A DNA stretch of 10,919 nt, taken from positions 1 to 10,919 of the forward strand of contig CAQCFX010000050.1 of the NCBI GenBank assembly GCA_948766235.1, in the 5' to 3' direction. Made by a program: the position numbers and the translations under genes. Each line of letters starts with the position of its first letter. The stretch's first letter is position 1. A model generated the notes under the pieces. The model was not told the DNA's origin, searched no databases, and worked only from the letters and a program-made list of their open reading frames with translations. Of this stretch, positions 1 to 6,143 are shown piece by piece. Origin of the DNA: an uncultured Oscillospiraceae bacterium (GTDB taxonomy: Bacteria; Bacillota; Clostridia; Oscillospirales; Oscillospiraceae).

Positions 1-50
1 GCTGGTGGGTGCGCGCTGTTCGGAAGACCGGGTTTGGTGGCTTAAAGCAG

Positions 51-998
51 TTAGGGCAGGTTCAGCTCCTGGATAACTTCCCGGAGCTGGGCGGCGGAGG
101 CGTGCAGAGCCTCCCGCTCAACCTCGGCCAGAGGAATCTCCAGAATCTGCTCTACCCCCCGGCGGCCCACGATGGCCGGAATGCTGAGCGCCAAATCCCG
201 CAGGCCGTACTGCCCGCCCAGCACCACCGACACGGGGAGGATGGCCCGCTCGTCCTTCATGACGCACTCGGCGATGCGGGCCACCGCCATGGCGATGCCG
301 TAGTAGGTGGCCCCCTTACGCTTGATAATCTCGTAGGCGCTGTCCCGCACGTCGGCGTAGAGGCGCTCCTCCGCCTCCCGGTGGTTGGTGCGGCCCCGCA
401 TTTCGCAGAAGTTGTCCAGGGGTACGCCGGACACGTTGGCTCCGCTCCACACCGCCAGCTCGCTGTCCCCGTGCTCGCCCACGATGACGGCGTGGATGGA
501 GCGGCTGTCCACGTTCAGGTGCTCCCCCAGAAGGTATTTCAGCCGGGCGGAGTCCAGCACCGTCCCCGAGCCCATCACCCGGTGGGCGGGGTAGCCGGAG
601 ATGCGAAAGGCGGCGTAGGTGAGCACGTCCACCGGGTTGGAGACGATGAGCAGAATGCCCTCGAAGGGGCGGGCGGTTATCTGGGGGATGATGGAGTTTA
701 AAATGGCCACGTTCTGGCCGATAAGCTCCAGGCGGGTCTGGCCGGGCTTCTGATTGGCCCCGGCGGTGACGATGATGAGGGCGCAGTCGCCCAGGTCGTC
801 GTAGGTGCCGGCGCGCACGTCCATGGCGGCGATATAGGGCAGGCCGTGGCTTAAATCCATGGCCTCCCCCTCCGCCTTGTCGGCGTTGGCGTCGATGAGC
901 ACCAGCTCGCTGAACAGCCCCCGCTGAATCAGGCTGAAGGCGATGGAGGAGCCCACGAAGCCGCAGCCAATCACGGCGGCCTTGCGGTGGTTGAGCAT
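51..998 (-). CDS. ldh: L-lactate dehydrogenase
   Basis: Cytoplasmic enzyme reducing pyruvate to L-lactate with NADH, the redox sink of fermentation. The 315-residue length is typical. Visible are the Rossmann loop GCGFVG (11-16), the acidic residue D36 ending beta-2, the substrate loop NQKPGQTR (82-89), N121, D149, R152 and the catalytic GEHGDS with H176. Gln83 in the substrate loop marks a lactate rather than a malate dehydrogenase, which would carry Arg. H169 matches the His of the fructose-1,6-bisphosphate site of allosteric bacterial LDHs, while the partner Arg appears to be K154, so FBP activation is possible but unproven. The frame runs upstream to 1115, but residues before MLNHRK are unlike the family and overlap the neighbouring gene. 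The ATG at 998 has an AAGGGGG ribosome binding site 7 nt upstream. That site lies in the arm of a hairpin repeat (1006-1048). No separate promoter is evident in the 58-nt gap. Confidence 0.96.
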   Translation of the reverse strand: MLNHRKAAVIGCGFVGSSIAFSLIQRGLFSELVLIDANADKAEGEAMDLSHGLPYIAAMDVRAGTYDDLGDCALIIVTAGANQKPGQTRLELIGQNVAILNSIIPQITARPFEGILLIVSNPVDVLTYAAFRISGYPAHRVMGSGTVLDSARLKYLLGEHLNVDSRSIHAVIVGEHGDSELAVWSGANVSGVPLDNFCEMRGRTNHREAEERLYADVRDSAYEIIKRKGATYYGIAMAVARIAECVMKDERAILPVSVVLGGQYGLRDLALSIPAIVGRRGVEQILEIPLAEVEREALHASAAQLREVIQELNLP

Positions 999-1003
999 GG
1001 GAA

Positions 1004-1052
1004 AACCCCCTTCCGTTTTGGGCTTAGTGTGCCCGGAACGGAAGGGGGTATG
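1004..1052. repeat. Hairpin repeat, copy A, spanning the ldh ribosome binding site
   Basis: This is a 49-bp element whose outer arms are perfect 12-bp inverted repeats, cccccttccgtt (1006-1017) and aacggaaggggg (1037-1048). Inside lies GGGC/GCCC around a 7-nt loop. On the plus-strand RNA, two further U-G pairs make an 18-bp uninterrupted stem. A second copy at 1959-2005 matches it at 43 of 49 aligned positions in the same orientation. On the minus strand the 3' arm is the ldh Shine-Dalgarno, followed by TTTTCCC and the ATG, so the stem would bury that site. The hairpin followed by four T could also act as a weak terminator or attenuator for the gene ending at 1057. The repeat and the pairing are directly visible; the regulatory role is inferred. 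Confidence 0.85.
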
Positions 1053-1056
1053 CGCG

Positions 1057-1893
1057 TTACCCCTTTTTACTTTGCCGCTTAACAAACGCGGGAAGGGCGA
1101 ACAGAACCGCGCCAAGCGCCGCCGCCAGGAGAACCGCCCCGGATGCCGCGGCAGTCCCCCGCCCGGCGCGCTGGGCGGCCGTGCCCCCTATGCCCCCATT
1201 CCCGTCTTCGAACTGGGCGCCGCCGAAGGAGGCGGACAGGATGCCGCCCACTTCTTCAGGGGTATATAACTTCCCGTTCTCCAGTCCGGTCAGGTCCGGG
1301 CGGCTTCCAAAGGGGACAAGAAACGCACCATCGGAGGTATCCAGGTAGACAAAGTTTGTGTGGTACATGGGGGCCTCAAAACAGACCAGGCGGTCTATGG
1401 AAGCTTGGGAAGCCGAAAGGGCGGCCAGCTCGGTGTTAAGCGGCTCCAGCTGTACCACATTTGCTGCGGCGGTTTCAGACGGTGGGGTGCTGTACCCCAG
1501 CACCTCCCATTTCCCGTCAACCTGGGCGGTGCGGATGGACTGGTTGGCGGCGGTGACGACGATCCAAACATACTCATCTGAGATCAGCCCGGACAGGTCC
1601 GAGCCGCTTTGCAGGGCGGGGAGCAGTTCGGGGTCCTCCAGGGAAAACATCTTGTAGGAGGCTTTTAGGCCGCTTTCCGTATCCACGGCCTGTGCTTCAT
1701 CCAACACGCCGCTTTCGTATAGAAGCTGCGTGTGAAATACGGCGTCCCGCACCTCCTGAAACTCGGCCGCGTCAAAGAACTCCGGATAGGCGGCGGCGTC
1801 CGGGCCTGCGGCGCGGGCGGGTGCGGCCAGGGCAAAGCAGAGCAAAAAAGCCAATAAGAGTGCGGAGCAGCTGTTTTTTGCCGCGGTTTTCAT
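1057..1893 (-). CDS. Secreted, C-terminally membrane-anchored protein of unknown function
   Basis: I do not recognise a family for this 278-residue protein. It has a classical Sec signal peptide: K3 and K6, a hydrophobic core at about 9-24, and a probable AxA-type cleavage near residue 28 (ARA/AG). The extracytoplasmic part, about 30-230, is acidic and has no cysteine motif beyond a lone C171. A Gly/Ala-rich linker (about 232-248) leads to one C-terminal membrane helix (about 251-270) and a basic tail KRQSKKG, giving a type I topology with most of the protein outside the cell. There is no LPXTG motif or lipobox. The ATG at 1893 has GGGGGGA 7 nt upstream. The gene sits between two copies of a hairpin repeat (1004-1052 and 1959-2005), with ldh starting 58 nt after its stop, so co-transcription with ldh is plausible. 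Function unknown. Confidence 0.85.
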   Translation of the reverse strand: MKTAAKNSCSALLLAFLLCFALAAPARAAGPDAAAYPEFFDAAEFQEVRDAVFHTQLLYESGVLDEAQAVDTESGLKASYKMFSLEDPELLPALQSGSDLSGLISDEYVWIVVTAANQSIRTAQVDGKWEVLGYSTPPSETAAANVVQLEPLNTELAALSASQASIDRLVCFEAPMYHTNFVYLDTSDGAFLVPFGSRPDLTGLENGKLYTPEEVGGILSASFGGAQFEDGNGGIGGTAAQRAGRGTAAASGAVLLAAALGAVLFALPAFVKRQSKKG

Positions 1894-1958
1894 AGATAAA
1901 TCCCCCCAAATTGTTAATAAACAGCGTAAACAGTTTGCTCAAAAACCCTGATTGGGGG

Positions 1959-2005
1959 AACCCCTTCCGTTTTGGGATAGTGCGCCCGGAATGGGAGGGG
2001 GTATG
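1959..2005. repeat. Hairpin repeat, copy B, upstream of the secreted-protein gene
   Basis: This is the second copy of the element at 1004-1052, in the same orientation, 47 bp long, with four substitutions and two single-base gaps. The arms are ccccttccgtt (1961-1971) and aatgggagggg (1990-2000). Two of the substitutions fall in the right arm, and both change a Watson-Crick pair to G-U in plus-strand RNA, so a 16-bp stem survives there. In minus-strand RNA they would be A-C mismatches. The element lies about 65 nt upstream of the ATG at 1893 and so would be in that gene's 5' leader if transcription starts near 2028. Confidence 0.82.
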
Positions 2006-2034
2006 TAAAAGGCAATGCGAACCGAAAAATAAGT

Positions 2035-2062
2035 ATTATATATTAAGAATAATAGTGCTAAA
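2035..2062 (-). promoter_or_regulatory. Possible promoter for the secreted-protein gene
   Basis: The minus strand carries a perfect TATAAT at 2040-2035, with a weak -35 candidate TTTAGC at 2062-2057, 16 bp away. The AT-rich setting makes a chance match quite possible. A second weak candidate, TTGAGC with 17-bp spacing to TATTAA, lies nearer the gene at about 1944-1916. Either would serve the gene starting at 1893 and probably ldh after it. Confidence 0.3.
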
Positions 2063-2080
2063 GGCATTTGCCTTTAACAC
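2055..2080 (-). terminator. Terminator-like hairpin after the six-helix membrane protein gene
   Basis: The minus-strand transcript would form an 11-bp stem, GTGTTAAAGGC / GCCTTTAGCAC, with an AAAT loop and one U-G pair. It begins 14 nt after the stop codon at 2095. The following TATTATTCTT is U-rich but not a clean U-run, so termination may be partial. It marks the likely end of the transcription unit before the secreted-protein gene. Confidence 0.55.
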
Positions 2081-2094
2081 TTAGCCATTTTTTG

Positions 2095-2679
2095 CTATCT
2101 TGCCTTGCGGGCGGTATAAAACATTAAGGTGCAGGTCAGAACCGCCCAGCCCGCCAACAAAAAGCTCTCCAGGGTGAAAAGATATATCCCGGTGAGCAGA
2201 AATACAACGGACAAGATGATGAGGAAATAGGAAAGGACTCGCTTCAGATGATCCTTGTGCCCGGAGAGCGAGCGGACCATCGTTTCAATCAGACCCCAGC
2301 CTTTGCGCTGGGCCGCGAGCCAGATGGCCCAGGCGGGAATGGAACAGATCAGATACGGCCCAAGTATGAATTTTTGAAGTCCGCTCAAATCGGTGCCGGA
2401 AAACCCCTCTATGAAATTTTGGTACGCGAAAAATGTGATAAACAGGCCGATACCGTCCAATACGACGCATATATAGGGATAGGCGCGATTTCTCCATATG
2501 CAGAAAAGGGAGAAGGCAAGCAGGATTAAAATGCAGGCATTGAGACATTTGAGTGTATACAACAAGATTGGCCAAGAACCGAAGGGAAGACTGCACATAC
2601 ATATGAACTGAAGGATTAATGCCATAATGAGCAGTGCGATTCGAAAAACGAACGGACGAGCTGTACCGATACTTTTCAC
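2095..2679 (-). CDS. Six-helix integral membrane protein of unknown function
   Basis: This 194-residue, very hydrophobic protein has six likely membrane helices at about 11-31, 37-62, 68-87, 104-123, 148-169 and 172-189. A basic cytoplasmic-type loop lies around 124-147 (QRKGWGL, HKDHLKR) and the C-terminus is basic (RKAR). No transporter, protease or enzyme motif is recognisable and I cannot name a family. The start is GTG at 2679, chosen because AAGGAGG lies about 10 nt upstream and the first helix follows at once. Base composition is clearly lower in GC than the flanks: two lines counted by eye gave 43 and 47 percent, against about two thirds for ldh. It lies 76 nt downstream of the 61-residue membrane protein gene and is followed by a terminator-like hairpin. 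The composition hints at later acquisition, but AT-rich codons for hydrophobic residues also lower GC. Confidence 0.82.
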   Translation of the reverse strand: MKSIGTARPFVFRIALLIMALILQFICMCSLPFGSWPILLYTLKCLNACILILLAFSLFCIWRNRAYPYICVVLDGIGLFITFFAYQNFIEGFSGTDLSGLQKFILGPYLICSIPAWAIWLAAQRKGWGLIETMVRSLSGHKDHLKRVLSYFLIILSVVFLLTGIYLFTLESFLLAGWAVLTCTLMFYTARKAR

Positions 2680-2755
2680 GCTTTCTGTTCCTCCTTTTTA
2701 AAATGAAGATTTCATCGGACGCTATAGTAATCTATGGCAGTTTAGTGCTGCGCGG

Positions 2756-2941
2756 CTACTTTCTGTTTTCCCGCCACTTTTGGAAATTGCGTATTCCGGC
2801 CAGCAGGGCGACAAAAGAGGTGAGGTAGGATATGCCGCTGTCGCCATACGTCTGCCACCGAGCTCCCGATATGAATGCAAGAATGCTGCTGGCAAAGCAG
2901 CAGAGGGAGGGATAAAGGGGCCAGGAATTTTGTTTTTTCAT
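2756..2941 (-). CDS. Small two-helix membrane protein, 61 residues
   Basis: This short protein starts MKKQNSWPLY and has two hydrophobic segments, at about 11-26 and 35-51, separated by a short polar loop (GARWQTYGDSG). It ends in a basic tail (RNFQKWRENRK), which predicts a hairpin with both ends in the cytoplasm. I do not recognise a family. The frame is open upstream to 2989 and beyond, but those starts lie inside the methyltransferase gene. The ATG at 2941 has AAGGAG 9 nt upstream, in the 17-nt gap after the methyltransferase stop. That spacing and the site argue for a real gene, translated as the last member of the lspA-rluD-methyltransferase cluster. It shares the lower GC of the next gene. 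Confidence 0.68.
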   Translation of the reverse strand: MKKQNSWPLYPSLCCFASSILAFISGARWQTYGDSGISYLTSFVALLAGIRNFQKWRENRK

Positions 2942-2958
2942 CACTCGCGCTCCTTGCT

Positions 2959-3714
2959 TCATCGCTTCTGGGCCAGCACGCAGTACCACTCCGCCTGTTC
3001 CGGGTCCCGGTCTGCAAAGGCGGGGAAGGGGAACTGCTTCACATCCCGGTAGCCCAGGCCGGCCAGGGCGTCCAGCAGGAGCTTCCGGGGGATGGGGTGG
3101 TAGCGCTCCTCAAAGGTCTCCTTTTGGAAAATTCTGCACTCCCGCTCAAAGGTGTAGAGCAGGTTGAAGATGATAGAGCCGTCGGCGGGGTAGTCCCACA
3201 CCTGGACCAGATTCACCCGGTCCTCCCCGTGGAAAAAGGGGTTGTAGAGGTAGAACCGCTGGCGGGTCTCCAGAATGGCGTCCCAGTTTCGGGTGTCAAA
3301 GTAGAGATGCCCGCCCGGCTTGACCAGCTCGTCCATCCGGGCCAGCACGCCCGGAATCTCATTGTTGGCCACGTAGGCCAGGGAGTTGCCCGTGCTGGCC
3401 ACGCAGTCGAACTGCCTGCCCTGCCAGCAGGACAGGTCCCGAAAGTCGCTGCGCTTCAGCTCTAAGTCAAAGCCGCGGGCCTCCGCTTTCTTGGCGCAGT
3501 TTTTCAGCATAGCTTCGCTCAGGTCGGAGCCGGACAGCGCCACGCCCAGCTGGGCCAGGGGCAGGGTGACGCTGCCCGAGCCGATGCTCACATCCAGCAG
3601 GGAGTGAATGTCCGCGTCTTGCAGGAGGTATTCCCAGTGCCGCTTGTACCAGCCGTAGCGCTCCTCATTTTCAATCAGGTCGTAAATATCCGCGCGGTCG
3701 TATAGGGTGGGCAT
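2959..3714 (-). CDS. Class I SAM-dependent methyltransferase
   Basis: This 251-residue soluble protein has a Rossmann-type methyltransferase core. Motif I is LLDVSIGSGSVTLPLA (39-54) with the glycine loop G45-S-G47. The acidic end of beta-2 is SGSDLSEAML (61-70), with D64 expected to bind the ribose. A further SDF at 89-91 fits the adenine-binding region. Motif IV is FDCVASTGNSLAY (102-114) and the post-motif is LVKPGGHLYFDT (130-141). The substrate cannot be read from sequence; both small molecules and macromolecules are handled by this fold. The ATG at 3714 has GGAGG about 8 nt upstream, in the 16-nt gap after the pseudouridine synthase stop. Its place in the cluster implies co-transcription but does not reveal a substrate. 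Confidence 0.88.
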   Translation of the reverse strand: MPTLYDRADIYDLIENEERYGWYKRHWEYLLQDADIHSLLDVSIGSGSVTLPLAQLGVALSGSDLSEAMLKNCAKKAEARGFDLELKRSDFRDLSCWQGRQFDCVASTGNSLAYVANNEIPGVLARMDELVKPGGHLYFDTRNWDAILETRQRFYLYNPFFHGEDRVNLVQVWDYPADGSIIFNLLYTFERECRIFQKETFEERYHPIPRKLLLDALAGLGYRDVKQFPFPAFADRDPEQAEWYCVLAQKR

Positions 3715-3730
3715 GATGGTTTCCTCCTTA

Positions 3731-4639
3731 TTACAGCTCGTAGCGCTTTAAAATGGCGGTGAACCAGTCGGGAAGGGGGGCCTCCACCGTCAGGCGCTCC
3801 CCGGTGGAGGGGTGGGTGAAGGTGAGCTGGGCGGCGTGGAGGCACTGGCCCGCCAGACCGGGGACGGGCTTTTTGGAACCGTACACCGTGTCCCCCAGCA
3901 GGGGGTGGCCCAGATAGGCCATGTGCACCCGTATCTGATGGGTGCGGCCCGTCTCCAGCCGGCAGACGAGATGGGTGTGGCCCTTCTGGGCGTCAAGGAC
4001 AGACCAGTGGGTCACCGCCTCCCGGCCGTCGGGGGAGACGGCCATGCGCTTGCGGTCGGTTCTGTGCCGGGCGATGGGGGCGCTCACCGTGCCGGCGTCC
4101 TCCCGGAAGGTCCCCACGGCCACGGCGTGATACAGCCGGAACAGGGAGTGGTCCTGGAGCTGGGCGGCCAAGGAGAGATGGGCGCGGTCGTTTTTGGCGG
4201 CGATGATAAGGCCGGAGGTGTCCCGGTCGATGCGGTGGACAATGCCGGGGCGCAGCTCGCCGTTGATTCCGGAGAGCGAAGTTCCGCAGTGATATAACAA
4301 AGCGTTGACCAATGTTCCGTCCGGGTGGCCGGGAGCGGGGTGGACCACCATGCCCACCGGCTTGTTCACCACAATTACGTCGCCGTCTTCATAGGCCACG
4401 TCCAGGGGGATGTCCTGGGGGGCCAGGTCGATGGGCGCGGGCTGGGGGGGTGTGACAAGCAGCGCGTCCCCCGGCTGGAGCCTGGCGTTTTTTTTCAGCG
4501 GTTTGCCGTTTTGGGTGACCCGGCCCTCCTCCAGCCAGCGCTGGGCCGCCGAGCGGGTGAGGCCGTCCAGAGCGGCGGCCAGCACCGCGTCCGCCCGGCC
4601 GGGTTCAGTTACCGTCAGGGGGAAGCTGGGCAGCGTCAT
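3731..4639 (-). CDS. rluD: RluD-type 23S rRNA pseudouridine synthase (RluA family)
   Basis: This enzyme isomerises uridine to pseudouridine in RNA. The family's RluD members act on helix 69 of 23S rRNA, though the target here is inferred. The 302-residue protein begins with an S4-like RNA-binding domain (about 16-64, including RWLEEGRVTQNGKPLKKN). The catalytic domain follows: VNKPVGMVVHP (91-101), the signature HRIDRDTSG (135-143) with catalytic D138, RLYHAVAVG (168-176), and GRTHQIRVH (231-239) with the following HPLLGD. The frame is open to 4711, but the ATG at 4639 has AAAGGAGG about 9 nt upstream and gives the expected S4 start. It overlaps the end of lspA by 35 nt, which implies translational coupling. 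An lspA followed by an RluA-family gene matches the lspA-ylyB order I recall from Bacillus subtilis. Confidence 0.93.
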   Translation of the reverse strand: MTLPSFPLTVTEPGRADAVLAAALDGLTRSAAQRWLEEGRVTQNGKPLKKNARLQPGDALLVTPPQPAPIDLAPQDIPLDVAYEDGDVIVVNKPVGMVVHPAPGHPDGTLVNALLYHCGTSLSGINGELRPGIVHRIDRDTSGLIIAAKNDRAHLSLAAQLQDHSLFRLYHAVAVGTFREDAGTVSAPIARHRTDRKRMAVSPDGREAVTHWSVLDAQKGHTHLVCRLETGRTHQIRVHMAYLGHPLLGDTVYGSKKPVPGLAGQCLHAAQLTFTHPSTGERLTVEAPLPDWFTAILKRYEL

Positions 4640-5111
4640 CCGTTTCGCCCTCCTTTTTCTCGTCCCGGCCCACATACAGCAGGACATACAGGAACAGCAG
4701 GGGTACGCCAATGGTGATGCAGCAGTCGGCCACGTTGAACACGGGGAAGTCCATAAAGGTGGTTTTCAGCATATCGGTGACGAAGCCGAACACCGCCCGG
4801 TCAATCAGGTTGCCCATGCCCCCCGCCAGCACCAGCATGGCGGCCCAGCGGCCCAGGGCGTTCTTGAAAAAGCCCTTCACAACGAGATAGCACATCACCA
4901 CCACCACCGCCGCCGAAGTGAGGGTGAGCAGCCAGGTGTGGGTGCGCAGGATGGAGAAGGCCGCGCCGGTGTTCTGCACGTAGGTCAAGTCCAAAATGCC
5001 GGGGATGAAGGGCTTGGAGCTGCCCAGGGGGATGCCGGCGCGAACGGCAAACTTTGTCAGCTGGTCCATAATGACCAGTAGCGCGGCGAGGATGGCGTAT
5101 CCGTATAACAT
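4605..5111 (-). CDS. lspA: Lipoprotein signal peptidase (signal peptidase II)
   Basis: This aspartyl membrane protease removes the signal peptide of prolipoproteins after the lipobox cysteine has been diacylglycerol-modified. The 168-residue protein has four membrane helices at about 1-18, 60-80, 86-104 and 130-148. It carries the family blocks MDQLTK (15-20), VQNTGAAFS (45-53), GGMGNLIDR (97-105), VTDM (111-114) and FNVADCCITIG (125-135). The conserved acidic set is D16, D104, D113 and D129; D113 and D129 are the likely catalytic pair. The C-terminal tail (149-168) is polar and acidic. The frame extends to an ATG at 5147 inside the upstream gene. I prefer 5111 because it gives the usual N-terminus, follows an AAAGG site and leaves a 17-nt gap after the upstream stop. 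Confidence 0.96.
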   Translation of the reverse strand: MLYGYAILAALLVIMDQLTKFAVRAGIPLGSSKPFIPGILDLTYVQNTGAAFSILRTHTWLLTLTSAAVVVVMCYLVVKGFFKNALGRWAAMLVLAGGMGNLIDRAVFGFVTDMLKTTFMDFPVFNVADCCITIGVPLLFLYVLLYVGRDEKKEGETDDAAQLPPDGN

Positions 5112-5128
5112 GAAATCAGCCTTTCTTT

Positions 5129-5713
5129 TTAACGTATATGCCTGCATTGAGTGGCAAGCCTGTCCAGACGCTTCTGGAAGCCGTTTTGGCGGTCCTTGGC
5201 CAGCGTGAGCCCGGACAGCTCCGCGATTTTTTCTACGACCTCGTCAATGCTCAAATCGTCGGTGAGGATTTTCTGCTCCGTAATCTCGTGCTCAAAGGCG
5301 TCCAGACACCGGCGGATCTGCTGCGCCCCCCAGGAGCTGCGGCGCTCAAAGCGGTAGGCCAGACGTTTCAGCAGGGTTTTCCGTGAGGCCCACAGGATGT
5401 AGTGCCGGAGGGGGTGTTTTTCCGCCAGCGCGCCCACAAGCTCGTCGTAGTAGGCCCGGTTGGTGATGGTCATGGGGACGATCACGTCTCCATCGTAGTG
5501 GGAGGCGATGTGGTCCAGCATTTCCAGGTTGAAGGAGCGCCACATGGGATGGTCCTGGAAATCCGGTTTGCTGATTTCGGAAGGGATATTATCACGGATA
5601 AAATACCCGATGTTTTCCGGGTCGTAGACATAGGAGCGGGCCAGCCTGCGGTGCAGCTCGTATGCGGTCTGGGTTTTACCCGCGCCGAAAGCGCCGTTCA
5701 GCCAGATAATCAT
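5129..5713 (-). CDS. tmrB: TmrB-like P-loop ATP-binding protein (probable tunicamycin-resistance family)
   Basis: This 194-residue protein opens directly with a Walker A loop, NGAFGAGKTQ (6-15; K13, T14), inside the start MIIWLNGAFGAGKTQTAYEL. From memory this is very close to the start of TmrB, the ATP-binding tunicamycin-resistance protein of Bacillus subtilis, which is nearly the same length. Other shared-looking blocks are SYVYDPENIG (27-36), DVIVPMTITN (76-85), LKRLAYRFERRSSWGAQQI (115-133) and TDDLSIDEV (151-159). TmrB is reported as a membrane-associated protein that confers resistance to tunicamycin, an inhibitor of lipid-linked sugar transferases. Whether this homologue does so, or acts as a small-molecule kinase, is not shown by sequence. 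The ATG at 5713 has AAAGGGAG about 8 nt upstream, in the 15-nt gap after the acetyltransferase stop. Confidence 0.85.
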   Translation of the reverse strand: MIIWLNGAFGAGKTQTAYELHRRLARSYVYDPENIGYFIRDNIPSEISKPDFQDHPMWRSFNLEMLDHIASHYDGDVIVPMTITNRAYYDELVGALAEKHPLRHYILWASRKTLLKRLAYRFERRSSWGAQQIRRCLDAFEHEITEQKILTDDLSIDEVVEKIAELSGLTLAKDRQNGFQKRLDRLATQCRHIR

Positions 5714-5728
5714 AGGAAGGTCTCCCTT

Positions 5729-6139
5729 TCACAGTTTCTTTGCTAAAATCAGCTCATAGGGCTCACCGGGCGGCAAAAATCCCCCGACGGCGGCATAGCC
5801 CAGCCTGTGATAAAAATGCTGGGCGCATTCGTCGGATTGGGTGGAGGTCATGAGCGTTTCATAGCCCGCCTGCTTCATTTGGTCCTCCCAGTGTGCCACC
5901 AGCGAGCGGCCATAGCCCTGGCCCCGGTGGGCGTCCAGGACATAGAGCAGGTTCATGAAGGGGGTGTTGTCCCAAAACAGGTTCCATCTCAGCCAGCCGG
6001 TAAACGCGCCCCGCTCCTCCGCAATGTATACGCGGCCCAGCCGGACGCTGTGCTCCAGCTCCTGGGGGGAGATGTGGCGGTCGTGCTGTTGCAGCGTTGG
6101 GAGGTCGTCCGGCGAGGCGGTGCGGATAACGGATAACAT
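5729..6139 (-). CDS. GNAT-family N-acetyltransferase
   Basis: This is a single-domain, 136-residue acetyl-CoA-dependent transferase. The acetyl-CoA pyrophosphate loop RGQGYGRSL is at 72-80, preceded by the strand FMNLLYVLDAH (61-71). The later GNAT motif DECAQHFYHRLGYAAVGG (103-120) carries the usual FYxxxGY element, with Y110 and Y115. The substrate is not predictable from sequence. The ATG at 6139 starts 4 nt after the stop codon of the 50-residue membrane protein gene. Its AAAGG-type ribosome binding site lies within the last codons of that gene, so the two are probably coupled in translation. Confidence 0.9.
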   Translation of the reverse strand: MLSVIRTASPDDLPTLQQHDRHISPQELEHSVRLGRVYIAEERGAFTGWLRWNLFWDNTPFMNLLYVLDAHRGQGYGRSLVAHWEDQMKQAGYETLMTSTQSDECAQHFYHRLGYAAVGGFLPPGEPYELILAKKL

Positions 6140-6143
6140 GGGA

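Noticed and set aside
1..50. Terminator for ldh downstream of its stop codon
   Set aside because: No stable stem followed by a T-run (minus strand) is visible in the 50 bases available. The end of the transcript is probably outside the window.
9..701. Plus-strand open frame of 230 codons opposite ldh
   Set aside because: It is complementary to the active-site region of an intact lactate dehydrogenase and has no recognisable domain.
999..1115. Extended N-terminus of Ldh starting at 1115
   Set aside because: The extra residues are not found in the family, overlap the preceding gene, and are encoded by the hairpin repeat. The start at 998 has its own ribosome site.
2634..2828. Plus-strand open frame of 64 codons across the gap between the two low-GC membrane protein genes
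   Set aside because: It has no convincing ribosome site or motif and overlaps the starts and ends of better supported minus-strand genes.
5112..5147. Upstream ATG for lspA giving 12 extra residues
   Set aside because: It would overlap the tmrB-like gene and add a basic segment unlike LspA. The 5111 start has an AAAGG site at suitable spacing.
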